DNA of 36,730 nucleotides from Myxococcales bacterium (GCA_005777185.1 SXNL01000178.1:1-36730); one strand, 5' to 3'; shown: positions 1 through 7,798, counted from the stretch's first letter. Translations and numbers: made by a program. The notes: generated by a model not told the origin, from the sequence alone.

Positions 1-117
1 CAACGCTTGGTGGCTGTGCGAGCCCTCCTCTTGCGGATCACGGCGATGCTCACCGCGATGGTGCTGAAGCTCGGCTCGTCTTCGTCGGGCTCGGGCTCGG
101 GCTCGGGCTCGACGTGA
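1..117 (+). CDS. 3' end of an unidentified gene (5' truncated by window edge)
   Basis: An open frame runs from base 1 to a TGA at 115-117 and gives 38 residues. Nearly all third codon positions are G or C, as in the confident genes here, which is why I read it as coding. The visible part is a hydrophobic, mildly basic stretch (RLVAVRALLLRITAMLTAMV) followed by a Ser-Gly tail encoded by four perfect copies of the hexamer TCGGGC (85-108). It is convergent with the Cys-rich lipoprotein gene ending at 163. Too little is present to name a function; the segment could be a terminal amphipathic or membrane helix. Confidence 0.45.
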   Translation, partial: QRLVAVRALLLRITAMLTAMVLKLGSSSSGSGSGSGST

Positions 118-162
118 GGAAAATGAGGGGATGCCTCAGGTTACCGACAGGAATGGGGCGAG

Positions 163-1104
163 CTAGCCCCCGCAGCTGGTCGGGAGCGTGCACACGGAGT
201 TCACGCAGCGCGCGGGCGACTGGCAGGACGCGCCCTGCCCCGTCGCGCTGCACGCGGCGCCGTCCGCGATGCCGGCCTTGCAGGTGCCCGTGGTGGCCCC
301 CGCAGCGGCCTCGCAGCTCGCGCCGGATCCCTGGCAGAAAGTGACGCTACCGCCCGTGAGCCCGCAGGCCGCGCCCGGGGCCTCGAACTTGATGAGCTGG
401 CAGACCGCCGACTGGGGGTTGCAGAAGAGCCCCTTGGTGAGGTTGCAGTCGCCGCCCGTGCACGCTTCGCCCGCGTTCGCCGGCGCGGTGCACGTCCCCG
501 TCGTGCCGCCCGTCGAGGTCTTGCACACCAGGGTTCCGCCGCACGGCTTGTCGCTGCTGCACGTGTCGCCCGCGGCCCCGGGCTTCACGCACGTCTTGTT
601 GCCGCCGCAGACCAGCGTGTACTCGCAGTCGTCGCTCGTGTCGCACTTCGAGCCGGCAGCCACCCGCGTCCCGCACGCGCCGCACGCGGAGCTCGTGCCG
701 AACTTGCAGTACGAGCTCGCGCACTGCCCGTTGTCCTGGCAGGCGGTGCCGGCCGCGAGGGGCCCGGCCTTGGGCTTGCACTCCGGCAGCGGGTCGCGCC
801 CGAAGCTCGAGAACTTGTCGCAGGACGCCGCGCTCATCGCGCTGCCGCACGCGGTCGCGTCGCCGGAGGTGACGGCCGTGCTCTTCGCGTTGAGCGCGTT
901 GGTGCAGCTGATCTTCTGGCGCGCCGCGCACGCCGTGGTGCTCGTGTACTCGGCCGCGAAGAGCTCCGGAAAGCAGGTCTTGTACTTGTTGCAGACGGAA
1001 TCGGAGAAGCTCGCGCACGCATCTGCCGTCGACTGCGACGTCGACGAGCACGCGACGAGGACGAGGAGCATTCCCATTCCAGAACCGAGCAGGCGCTTCA
1101 TCAT
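163..1104 (-). CDS. Cysteine-rich secreted lipoprotein
   Basis: This gene encodes 313 residues with a lipoprotein signal (MMKRLLGSG...LLVLVAC, lipobox Cys about residue 19) followed by a Ser/Thr-rich start, so it should be anchored in the cell envelope. The mature part has dozens of cysteines in short repeats of the type C-x(5-7)-C...C-x(3-5)-C, for example GTACQDNGQCASSYC and CDTSDDCEYTLVC, resembling the disulfide-rich modules common in large myxobacterial lipoproteins. The start was chosen because GGAGG lies 5 nt before ATG 1104 (8 nt before the next ATG at 1101); the frame continues upstream to 1167 but that extension lacks a signal peptide. It is the last gene of a minus-strand series from the protease at 6532 and may be cotranscribed with the barrel gene 76 bases upstream. 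No enzymatic motif is visible; a surface-binding role is a guess. Confidence 0.8.
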   Translation of the reverse strand: MMKRLLGSGMGMLLVLVACSSTSQSTADACASFSDSVCNKYKTCFPELFAAEYTSTTACAARQKISCTNALNAKSTAVTSGDATACGSAMSAASCDKFSSFGRDPLPECKPKAGPLAAGTACQDNGQCASSYCKFGTSSACGACGTRVAAGSKCDTSDDCEYTLVCGGNKTCVKPGAAGDTCSSDKPCGGTLVCKTSTGGTTGTCTAPANAGEACTGGDCNLTKGLFCNPQSAVCQLIKFEAPGAACGLTGGSVTFCQGSGASCEAAAGATTGTCKAGIADGAACSATGQGASCQSPARCVNSVCTLPTSCGG

Positions 1105-1180
1105 CACGACCTCCATCGCGGACACCCCGCGCGCCGCCAAGGAAGCGCGGTCGGCGGCCCAGGTCAAGCAGAATGGGCGC

Positions 1181-2374
1181 TCAGGGCCAGACGACGACCC
1201 GCAACCCGAGGGTGAGCCACGCGTGGAGCGCGACCTCGTCGACGCTCTCGCTCGACAGTTCCACGCCGTCCCTCGTCACGGTCTTCCTCACGTACGTCCC
1301 GAGCGCAAGATCTGCGTAGGGCCCGAACCCGCCGAGCTTGCTCGCCCGGTAGTCGAGTCCTCCCATCAGGCGGGCGATCTCGGGTCCGTGGACGGTCAGG
1401 CCCTTCTCGGCCTGTGGCGTGGCGAGCGTCACGGTCTGCCCCGCGAACTCCCATCCGGCCCCGAAGCCGACCCATGGGTTGAGGGTCTCGGCCGGGCGTA
1501 CGTGGTACTGCACCTGGAGGCCGAGGTGCACCGCCGCGCTCGAGCACCGGTTCTCCGGTAGCTCGCAGTCGGTGCTCGTGCCCCCGGCGAGGCCAGCCTT
1601 CCCGGAGGCGTAGGCCCCGATCAGGATGTGCTCGTCGAGCTTGTAGCCAAGGTCGACAAGGAACGAGAGCTGGCCCCCGAACGAGCTCGAAAGCGAGTCC
1701 GACTCCACGCCCGTCACGCTGCCGGCGGGCAAGGCGTAGCCGACGCGGCCGCCGAGCTGGAAGCTGCCCGCGGGGCGCGCGGGCGGAGGAGCGCCGGGGA
1801 CGTCCGTGGCCGGACCCTCGCGCGCGCCACCCGGGGCGTCGCCGAACGACACCTCGATCCGCTGGTTCTTCTGGCCTTCCACGAGGACGATCTTGCGCGT
1901 GACGACGGCAAGACCCGCCGCTTCGAACTGGAACGCGTGCGTCCCCGGATCGACGCGGATCGGCGCGCCGCTCGGGCCGTCGATCCTCTCGGCCACGAGC
2001 TCGTCGTCCATCTTCACGCGGACGAGGGTGAGCTCCTTCCCGTCGGGGCCGGTCGCCACCACGACGATCGTGGGCATCGCCCTGTCGATCTCCGCGAGGC
2101 GCTCGGTGCAGTCGTCGCGGACCGGCCCTGGGCAGGACCTCGCCACGCATACCTCGAGCTGCGCGCGCGCGGCGCGGAGCTTCGCGGTGTCCCGGAGCTT
2201 CTGTGCGGCCTCGTTCGCGTTGATGCACTCGTCCTTGGTGGGCTCGGCGGCGACGGCTCGCGGCGGGAAGGAGAGGCTCGTGAGGACGACGACGCTGCAC
2301 GACGCGGCCCCACGGGCGAGCGATGATCTCGCGAGGCCGTGGACCAGGCGTGCCCTTCGTCCGCGCTCCGTCAC
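1181..2374 (-). CDS. PEGA-like / outer-membrane beta-barrel protein partnered with kinase 1
   Basis: The protein is 397 residues, starting at a GTG that overlaps the kinase stop (GTGA, 4 nt), so translation is probably coupled. An N-terminal hydrophobic signal region ends near AVAAEP. A short helical repeat-like region follows with the cysteine pattern CVARSCPGPVRDDC, then a PEGA-like beta domain (about residues 100-180: IRVDPGTHAFQFEAAG, typical of surface-exposed carbohydrate- or protein-binding folds). A Pro/Ala linker leads to an alternating Gly/aromatic region with the pattern of a small beta-barrel (GGRVGYALPAG, GFGAGWEFAG) ending in VVVWP. This architecture is common next to Hanks-type kinases in myxobacteria. 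I infer it sits in the outer membrane or periplasm and acts with kinase 1; the ligand is unknown. Confidence 0.8.
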   Translation of the reverse strand: MTERGRRARLVHGLARSSLARGAASCSVVVLTSLSFPPRAVAAEPTKDECINANEAAQKLRDTAKLRAARAQLEVCVARSCPGPVRDDCTERLAEIDRAMPTIVVVATGPDGKELTLVRVKMDDELVAERIDGPSGAPIRVDPGTHAFQFEAAGLAVVTRKIVLVEGQKNQRIEVSFGDAPGGAREGPATDVPGAPPPARPAGSFQLGGRVGYALPAGSVTGVESDSLSSSFGGQLSFLVDLGYKLDEHILIGAYASGKAGLAGGTSTDCELPENRCSSAAVHLGLQVQYHVRPAETLNPWVGFGAGWEFAGQTVTLATPQAEKGLTVHGPEIARLMGGLDYRASKLGGFGPYADLALGTYVRKTVTRDGVELSSESVDEVALHAWLTLGLRVVVWP

Positions 2375-3867
2375 AGGCACTCCCGCTTCCACCGCTTGTG
2401 GCCTTGCGGATCGGTCTCGAACGGTGGATTGCACGCGGCGCTCGAGGACTTCGGCGGACCGACGGACGAGGAGGTCGCGGGCGGGACGGCCGCGGAGCGC
2501 GCGGGGGTGGCGCTCGCGGGAGGCGGGTCGACGCGCGCGGGCTGCATCGCGGACGTCGTCGTCGCGCCTGAGGCGCGGCGCGCGGACACGACCGGCGCGA
2601 CCGTCGCCGAGCTCTCGAGCGGCGCGGCGTCGACGGCCTCGGCCGTCACGGGCAGCGAGGTCGTGACGGCGGGGGCGTCGGCGGAGGGCTCCGCGACCGA
2701 CGGCGTCACGCGATCGCGGTTGGCCAGGACGACCGCGAGTCCGCCGACGACGACGAGCGTGAACGGAATCACGAACGCGAGCACGACCCGCGTGGAGGAA
2801 GCGTTCGCCCGTCGATCCGGCGGGGGGGGGGCCATCGCGACCGGCTCGGCCGTGATCAGCTCCGCGGCCGTGACCGCGCGCACGACCGGCGGGGCCGGGG
2901 CGTGCGGCATGCGCGCCGTGCCGACGAGGTCGGGAGCCGAGGGCACCTCCGCGCGGACGGTGTCGGCGAGCTCCGGTTGAGCCGGGGTGGACGGCGCGCC
3001 CGCTCGTGGCAGGGCCTGGAGCGCGTCGCGCATCTGGGCGGCGCTCGGCCATCGCGCCGCCGGTTCGAAGGCGAGCGCCCGATCGACGGCCGTCACGAGC
3101 GCCGCCGGCGCCCCGGGCAGCACGGCGGCGAGCGAGCGCGCGGGCGTGGTCGCGGCGCGGATCAGGACCTGGTGCGCGTTGTCTCCCTCGTGGATCGGGA
3201 CACCCGACGCGAGCGTGAACATCATCGCGCCGACGGCCCACAGATCGGTGTGCGGGCCGACCGCGCTGGTCTGCCCCGACGCCTGCTCGGGAGACATGAA
3301 GGCGGGCGTCCCGAGCATCATCCCCGTGTGGGTGACGGCGCTCGATGCGATGTCGCGGAGGCGGGCGATCCCGAAGTCGAGCACCTTCAGCTGCCCCTCC
3401 TGGGTCAGGAAGAGGTTGGCGGGCTTGATGTCCCGGTGCACGACGCCCCGCGCGTGCGCCGCCGCGAGCACGTCGAGCGCCTGGATGGCGAAGCCCACGA
3501 TCGCGTCGACGGGCACGCGGCCGCGCTCCGCGAGGGCCTCGAGGCTCTCGCCGTGGAGCAGCTCCATCACGAGGAAGGGTGTCCCCTCCTCGGTCACGTC
3601 GTCGTCGAGCACGTCGACGGCGCCCCGGTGCTTGACCGCGTTCGCGACGTAACCCTCGCGCACGAACCGCGCGATGAGGTCGGTGTTCAGCGCGAGCTCC
3701 GGGTGGAGGAGCTTGACGGCGACCTCCCTGCCGTTGCGATGCGTCGCCGCGTAGACCGTCGCCATGCCGCCCATCCCGATCACGCGATCGAGACGATACT
3801 TGCCCCGCAGCGTCGTCCCGATCCTCTTCCGTGCCCTCGCGAGGGCGACGTCATCCTCCTCTCTCAT
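2371..3867 (-). CDS. Transmembrane Hanks-type Ser/Thr protein kinase (kinase 1)
   Basis: This 498-residue protein carries a complete kinase domain: glycine loop GMGGMATVY (31-39), catalytic Lys52, VHRDIKPAN with Asp146, and DFG at 164-166. A Pro/Ala-rich linker follows, then one membrane helix (about 361-382) and a low-complexity outer part with two cysteines near the C terminus. The topology is kinase inside, tail outside. The start at ATG 3867 is supported by GGAAAGG five bases upstream and by the kinase fold beginning soon after; the frame stays open to 4167 with no sensible domain. A -10-like TATCCT lies at 3891-3896. The linker is encoded across a run of ten C on the coding strand (2822-2831), a possible slippage site. 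It overlaps the downstream barrel gene by 4 nt, suggesting the two form one signalling unit. Substrates are unknown. Confidence 0.95.
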   Translation of the reverse strand: MREEDDVALARARKRIGTTLRGKYRLDRVIGMGGMATVYAATHRNGREVAVKLLHPELALNTDLIARFVREGYVANAVKHRGAVDVLDDDVTEEGTPFLVMELLHGESLEALAERGRVPVDAIVGFAIQALDVLAAAHARGVVHRDIKPANLFLTQEGQLKVLDFGIARLRDIASSAVTHTGMMLGTPAFMSPEQASGQTSAVGPHTDLWAVGAMMFTLASGVPIHEGDNAHQVLIRAATTPARSLAAVLPGAPAALVTAVDRALAFEPAARWPSAAQMRDALQALPRAGAPSTPAQPELADTVRAEVPSAPDLVGTARMPHAPAPPVVRAVTAAELITAEPVAMAPPPPDRRANASSTRVVLAFVIPFTLVVVGGLAVVLANRDRVTPSVAEPSADAPAVTTSLPVTAEAVDAAPLESSATVAPVVSARRASGATTTSAMQPARVDPPPASATPARSAAVPPATSSSVGPPKSSSAACNPPFETDPQGHKRWKRECL

Positions 3868-3890
3868 CGACACCTTTCCGACGTCGAGCG

Positions 3891-3896
3891 AGGATA
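3891..3896 (-). promoter_or_regulatory. Candidate -10 element for kinase 1
   Basis: The minus strand reads TATCCT here, preceded directly by TG, and lies 23 nt upstream of the kinase ATG, leaving room for a normal leader with the GGAAAGG ribosome site. I see no good -35 hexamer at the usual distance, so this is tentative. Confidence 0.25.
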
Positions 3897-4015
3897 CACC
3901 ATCCGGGCCGAAGACCCCACCTGCCTCCCTGATCCTCCGACCCAGTCGAGCATTCCACGTGAAGAGGAGCCCACGGCTCGGCTTCAGGGAGTGGGAGGCC
4001 GGCAGGGCGAGGCCG

Positions 4016-6532
4016 CTACCGGCAGGTCTTCCGGCCCGTCTTGCCGCGGCAGTCGTTGCTGCAGCACTGGCTGTTCGCGGTGCAAGACGCCCCGACGGTC
4101 GTGCACGCGACACACGTTCCGCACCCGCACGGCGAGGTCGGCAGGTTGCACTTGAAGCCAGCGCCACAGCTCGCGGAGCTCACGCATCCGCCGGTGCACG
4201 TGGGGTACCGGTCGAGGGCGGCGCTCGCGGTGGAGATGTCCAGCTTTCCATGTCCCCAGTCGGCGTTGGATTTGCCTGGGCCCGCGGTCGAGTCCGTGTC
4301 CGTCTTCGACCCGCCGCTCGCGTTGAACGTGTCGGTCGCCGCGTCGTGCCGAGCGGTCGTCGAGAACACCTGCCTCAAGCAGGCGGCGTCGAGGTCCCGC
4401 TTCTTCGCGAGCAGGACCGCGACGGCCCCGGTGGCGTTCGGCGTGGCCATGCTCGTCCCCTGCAGCATCCCGGCTTCGTCGCCCGGCATCACCCGGTTCG
4501 TACCGTAGTGGTAGTCGCCGCCGGCGAAGTAGTCGACGCACCGGTCCGTCCACTCGGCGGCGCGCACGAAGTGCGACAGGGACGAAGCGATTCCCACGCC
4601 AGGCGCCGAGATCTCGGGCTTCAGCACGCCGTCCCGGCGCGGGCCGCGCCCCGAGAAGACCGCCAGCTCTCCCGCCTCGAGCGGATCGTAGTAGTCGAGC
4701 GGGTACACGTTGTACGCCTGCGGGCTCGGCGACGACGGGCTGCAGGCCGCGCCCCACGCGTAGGTCCACGACATCCGCGACGTGTACGCGGCCACCGACA
4801 GCACGCTGGTCGCGGTGGAGGGCGTCCCGACGGTGTAGGCGTTGTCGGACTCGCGCCCCCCGAAGCGCGGGGTGGGTTGGCGTGGGCTCTCCGCTTTCCA
4901 CCCGGTGATGACGTTCGCGCTCGTGCCGTACCAGGCGTGGTAGGTGCCCGAGCACACGCTCGACGACGACGCCTTGACGAGCTGGATGGTCCACGTGCCC
5001 GACGCGGGCCGCGTCCCGTAGGCGTCCGAGATCTCGACGTACGCCTCGTGGGCGGAGTTGTTGTCGCCCCAGCCGAGCTGGTCGCCGCCGTTGCCGACCT
5101 GGATGCCGCCCGAGGTGGTGCTGTACCCGACGTACGCGCTCCCTGTGTTCCACGTGTTGCTCGGCGCCCCGGCCGGGGGGTACGTCACGCCGCCCGGCGT
5201 CGTGACCTTGACCTTGCACTTGTTGCTCCCGCCCGGGTACCAGATGTCGAAGAAGACGTAGTTCTCGGCGCCCACCGCGTACGTGGGGAACCGGAACGTG
5301 ATCGCCTCGGTGTTCAGCGCGCCCGCGCCGTGGAGGGCGTACCCCGAGCGCAGCGTGCCCTGGTTGTTCACGCCGGGGTTGCCCGCCGCGACCATGACGA
5401 TCTTCCCCTTGCCCGTGAGCGCGTCGATGGCGCGCTCCTCCGAGGTCGACCCGTCGTGCGGGCCGAAGTTCCCGCCGAGGCTCATGTTGATGACCGCGGG
5501 CTTTCCCAGCGCGGCCGCGCGGCTGAAGATGTACTTCACGCCGTCGACGATGTTCGCCTCCGTGTTGCGATCCCCGTCGAAGTCGAACTTCACGATCACG
5601 AGGTCGGCGGCCGGCGCGCCTCCCGCGAAGCCGCTGCCGCTGCCGTCCCCCGCCGCGCTCCCCGCGACGTGGGTGCCGTGGCCGTCCCCGTCGAACGCGC
5701 TCGCCCGGATCGGGTAGCCGGGGGTGTCGATGGGACCGAACGCGCCGGTGACGGGGTCCCAGGTGTTGTTCGCGCCGTTCAGGGCGCCGTCGATGTCGAC
5801 GCGCGTGTACTCGTGGCCGATCACGAGCCCGAGGTCCGTCGGAGCGCGGTCGTCGGCGCGATCGGTCTGGTCCCAGTAGTACGCGACGCGGCTCTGCAGC
5901 GGGCCCGCGGTCTCGCTGGCGTCCACGATGAAGTCCCGGTGCGTGAAGTCGATGCCGGTGTCGATGACGCCGACGACGATGCCCGCGGTGGAGACCGTCC
6001 GCGGGTTGTTCATCCCGATCGACGCGCCCGATGGCGCCGAGGAGAGGCCCTGGGAGATGTCGTTCGTCTTTTGGACGGCCTTGGCCGCCTCGACGCGGAG
6101 GACGCCCGGAAGCGCGGCGACGTCGCCGAGGCGCGCCAGGGGGACGCTGGCCGTGGCGATCCCCGCCGAGGTGACGGTCCGCACGGTGATGTCGAGGGCT
6201 CCGAGCGAGCGCAGCGTGGACGCGTCCGCCGTGATGAAGGCGTCGACGAAGATCTCGTCCGCGCCGCGCACGCGCTCCTTGCGGAGCGTGATGAGGCGTC
6301 TTGGCATGGCCGCGAGCCGCGCGCGCGATGGAGGAGCCGCGAGGGCCTGCAGGATCGGGTCGAGCTTCCGCTGGACGGCGGCGTCGCCCGCCACCGTCCC
6401 GTTGCTGGCAGGATCGTCGCCCGCCGGGTCGCCGTCCTCCGGGGAGCGGTGCTCGGACGAGCACCCCGCGATCCACGTGAGCACGGCGCCGACGATGGCG
6501 ATGCGCCGGGCTGGAAATCTCTGGCTCGACAT
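4016..6532 (-). CDS. Subtilisin-like (S8) serine protease, lipoprotein
   Basis: The 838-residue protein has a lipoprotein signal (RRIAIVGAVLTWIAGC, Cys24) and an acidic linker, so it is probably exported and lipid-anchored. All S8 catalytic elements are present: Asp191 in VVGVIDTGID, His285 in DGHGTHVAG, oxyanion Asn385 in VAAGNP and Ser694 in GTSMATP. The long segment between His and Ser holds an inserted beta-rich domain (about 400-570), much as in large bacterial subtilases. Residues about 60-160 look like an inhibitor-type prodomain. The C terminus (about 778-838) is a Cys-rich module (SASCGAGFKC, CGCGTCVAC, NSQCCSNDC), likely for binding or stability. GGGAGG lies 6 nt before ATG 6532. 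It ends 148 bases before kinase 1 on the same strand. The fold and catalytic assignment are firm; the substrate is not known. Confidence 0.95.
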   Translation of the reverse strand: MSSQRFPARRIAIVGAVLTWIAGCSSEHRSPEDGDPAGDDPASNGTVAGDAAVQRKLDPILQALAAPPSRARLAAMPRRLITLRKERVRGADEIFVDAFITADASTLRSLGALDITVRTVTSAGIATASVPLARLGDVAALPGVLRVEAAKAVQKTNDISQGLSSAPSGASIGMNNPRTVSTAGIVVGVIDTGIDFTHRDFIVDASETAGPLQSRVAYYWDQTDRADDRAPTDLGLVIGHEYTRVDIDGALNGANNTWDPVTGAFGPIDTPGYPIRASAFDGDGHGTHVAGSAAGDGSGSGFAGGAPAADLVIVKFDFDGDRNTEANIVDGVKYIFSRAAALGKPAVINMSLGGNFGPHDGSTSEERAIDALTGKGKIVMVAAGNPGVNNQGTLRSGYALHGAGALNTEAITFRFPTYAVGAENYVFFDIWYPGGSNKCKVKVTTPGGVTYPPAGAPSNTWNTGSAYVGYSTTSGGIQVGNGGDQLGWGDNNSAHEAYVEISDAYGTRPASGTWTIQLVKASSSSVCSGTYHAWYGTSANVITGWKAESPRQPTPRFGGRESDNAYTVGTPSTATSVLSVAAYTSRMSWTYAWGAACSPSSPSPQAYNVYPLDYYDPLEAGELAVFSGRGPRRDGVLKPEISAPGVGIASSLSHFVRAAEWTDRCVDYFAGGDYHYGTNRVMPGDEAGMLQGTSMATPNATGAVAVLLAKKRDLDAACLRQVFSTTARHDAATDTFNASGGSKTDTDSTAGPGKSNADWGHGKLDISTASAALDRYPTCTGGCVSSASCGAGFKCNLPTSPCGCGTCVACTTVGASCTANSQCCSNDCRGKTGRKTCR

Positions 6533-6729
6533 GGGTGGCCTCCCGGCCGGAAACCGGCTCGTCGTGGCATTCTCCGAGATCCGGCGCGCGCGTCAAGGGG
6601 CGGTGAGACGCCACGGCATGGTTTTCGGGGGACCGATGGGGCGTGGGACAGGCGGCGCTTCCGGAGAGGGCCGCCTCGCGTGGGAGCGCTGCACGCTTCA
6701 GGTGCGCTGGACGCGTGTGGCCTTCGTCC

Positions 6730-6757
6730 GGGGGCCCTTGAAGACGGCGGGGCCCCC
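6730..6757. other. GC-rich hairpin in the divergent intergenic region
   Basis: GGGGGCCC (6730-6737) and GGGCCCCC (6750-6757) form a perfect 8-bp inverted repeat around a 12-nt loop. It lies between the divergent protease and small lipoprotein genes. There is no T-run on either side, so it is not a classical terminator; it may be a regulatory or structural element. Confidence 0.4.
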
Positions 6758-6768
6758 TGCTACCGCTG

Positions 6769-6790
6769 GGTGATGCGCGAACGCGTCACC
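6769..6790 (+). promoter_or_regulatory. Leader hairpin upstream of the small lipoprotein gene
   Basis: In RNA, GGUGAUGCG pairs with CGCGUCACC (9 bp including one U-G pair) around a CGAA loop. It ends at the base where the next, RBS-containing hairpin begins, so the two would stack or compete only at base 6790. Confidence 0.4.
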
Positions 6791-6806
6791 TCTCCACAGA
6801 GGAGAG
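6790..6806 (+). promoter_or_regulatory. Hairpin that sequesters the ribosome-binding site
   Basis: CTCTCC (6790-6795) is the exact complement of GGAGAG (6801-6806), with the 5-nt loop ACAGA. The GGAG at 6801-6804 is the only good ribosome-binding site for the following gene, 9 nt before its TTG start, so the stem would hide it. This could act as a translational switch or thermosensor; that is inference. Confidence 0.4.
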
Positions 6807-6813
6807 CTCGAGC

Positions 6814-7128
6814 TTGATCCGCATGCCGCTCCACCCGCGCTGCCGCTCGACCGCGGGCCGCGCGTCCAGGACCGCCCTCGTCTCCATCCTCTCCCTCGCT
6901 CTCGCCTGCTCCGGCTTCTTCATGCCAGCCGACACGCTGCGGCCGCAGGCGGCGTTCGACCTGCAGTGCCAGGCGGATCAGATCCAGATGACGCCTCTCT
7001 CGGGGGACTGCGACAAGAAGCTCGGTAACACCTACGACTGCACGCTCGGCGTGACCGGGTGCGGCAAGCAGACGACCTACAGCCACGTGCCGGGGACGAA
7101 CACGTGGGTGGTGAACGCGCCGAAGTGA
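6814..7128 (+). CDS. Small Cys-containing lipoprotein
   Basis: This gene encodes 104 residues with a basic N-region, a hydrophobic stretch and lipobox LALAC (Cys32). The mature part contains four spaced cysteines and the pattern AAFDLQC...GVTGCGKQTTY. I recognise this layout from short, often paralogous myxobacterial envelope proteins of unknown function (FDLxC...GCGxxxxY). The start is taken as TTG 6814 because GGAG sits 9 nt upstream; the in-frame ATG at 6823 would be 18 nt from it. The gene stands alone, divergent from the protease, and its ribosome site lies inside a predicted hairpin. No enzymatic role can be read from the sequence. Confidence 0.75.
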   Translation: MIRMPLHPRCRSTAGRASRTALVSILSLALACSGFFMPADTLRPQAAFDLQCQADQIQMTPLSGDCDKKLGNTYDCTLGVTGCGKQTTYSHVPGTNTWVVNAPK

Positions 7129-7135
7129 CGAGCGC

Positions 7136-7219
7136 TCACCGCGCGCTCGGCCCGTCGAGCCGCCCCGAGAGGCCCGGGATGAAGGCCGCGATCCCGAGGT
7201 AGTTGCCCACGAGAAAACC
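7136..7219 (-). pseudogene. Possible C-terminal remnant of a lost gene
   Basis: Read on the minus strand, 27 codons with almost pure G/C third positions end in TGA at 7136-7138 and encode the hydrophobic peptide GFLVGNYLGIAAFIPGLSGR plus a short polar tail. No start codon is available: an in-frame TGA occurs upstream at 7256-7258 and the codons between look non-coding. It may be the surviving 3' end of a membrane protein gene, or chance. The rest of 7129-7379 shows nothing I can support. Confidence 0.2.
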
Positions 7220-7379
7220 GGTCCGGTGCGAACGTGTCCGAGGTGAGCGGCCATGTCAACGCTGGCGGGAGCGATCCGCGGCGAGCGAGGTCCGCGACGC
7301 GTGACGTCGGCGAGCGGCGGGGAGTCGGCCCGGGCACTTCGACCTTGCAGGTCCCGGGGCGCTGGCAGAGACTTCCCGC

Positions 7380-7712
7380 GTGAGCCCCGAGCTGAAGCCC
7401 TACGACGGTCCGGTGAAGAACGTGGTCGTCTACAACACGTATGCCGACGGCCGCCGCCTGCACTTCGACGTGTTCATCCCGACGCCGGAAGAGGACGCGT
7501 CCCGTGTTCCCCGCGAGATGGACGCGGAAGCCGAGCGCCACGCCAAGGAGTTCCTCCGCCTCATCGGCGAGGAGCCCGCGCGCGTGACCGTCTCGATGTG
7601 CGCACGATGCCACATCGACAGCACGGGCCGGTACGTCGGTCGCCTGTGGAGGCTGCCGGGCGTGGACGCGACCATCTGGCCCCTCGAGGGGTGTCCTCGG
7701 CCTTCCCCGTAG
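7380..7712 (+). CDS. DUF2024 family protein
   Basis: The 110-residue product matches the features I associate with DUF2024: an early VVYNTY...GRRLHFDVFIP strand pair, a central helix (ERHAKEFLRLIGEE), a CARCHID motif and a final hydrophobic strand ending in EGC. The family is small, cytoplasmic and of unknown function; the conserved Cys/His cluster (CxxCHxxS) could bind metal, which is inference. The GTG start at 7380 fits the family N terminus, although no clear ribosome site precedes it. It stands alone between the small lipoprotein and the FHA regulator. Confidence 0.7.
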   Translation: MSPELKPYDGPVKNVVVYNTYADGRRLHFDVFIPTPEEDASRVPREMDAEAERHAKEFLRLIGEEPARVTVSMCARCHIDSTGRYVGRLWRLPGVDATIWPLEGCPRPSP

Positions 7713-7787
7713 CGGGCACGGCGAGGCTCGCGTCGCCCCGTGTCCGCCTGGCGGAGGTCAGGCCGAGGGTCGCCGTCGCAGGGGGGA

Positions 7788-7798
7788 TGATGTAATCT
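7788..7798 (+). promoter_or_regulatory. Candidate -10 region of the FHA/sigma-54 activator gene
   Basis: TGATGTAATCT contains two overlapping -10-like hexamers, TGTAAT (7791-7796, preceded by TGA) and TAATCT (7793-7798). Either would start transcription at or within a few bases of the GTG at 7804, implying a leaderless mRNA. No -35 match is visible. Confidence 0.25.

Noticed and set aside
2374-3241. N-terminal extension of the PEGA/barrel protein across kinase 1
   Set aside because: The extension is Arg-rich and overlaps the kinase coding sequence; the GTG at 2374 in a GTGA overlap followed by a signal peptide is the better start.
6546-6558. GCCGG-AAA-CCGGC hairpin just upstream of the protease ribosome site
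   Set aside because: Only 5 bp; the ribosome site GGGAGG is not inside it, so no regulatory reading is supported.
3764-6817. 1017-codon plus-strand open frame opposite the protease and kinase 1
   Set aside because: The translation is Arg/Ala/Gly/Pro-rich with no domain, and the minus strand carries full S8 protease and kinase motifs. It is a typical high-GC shadow frame.
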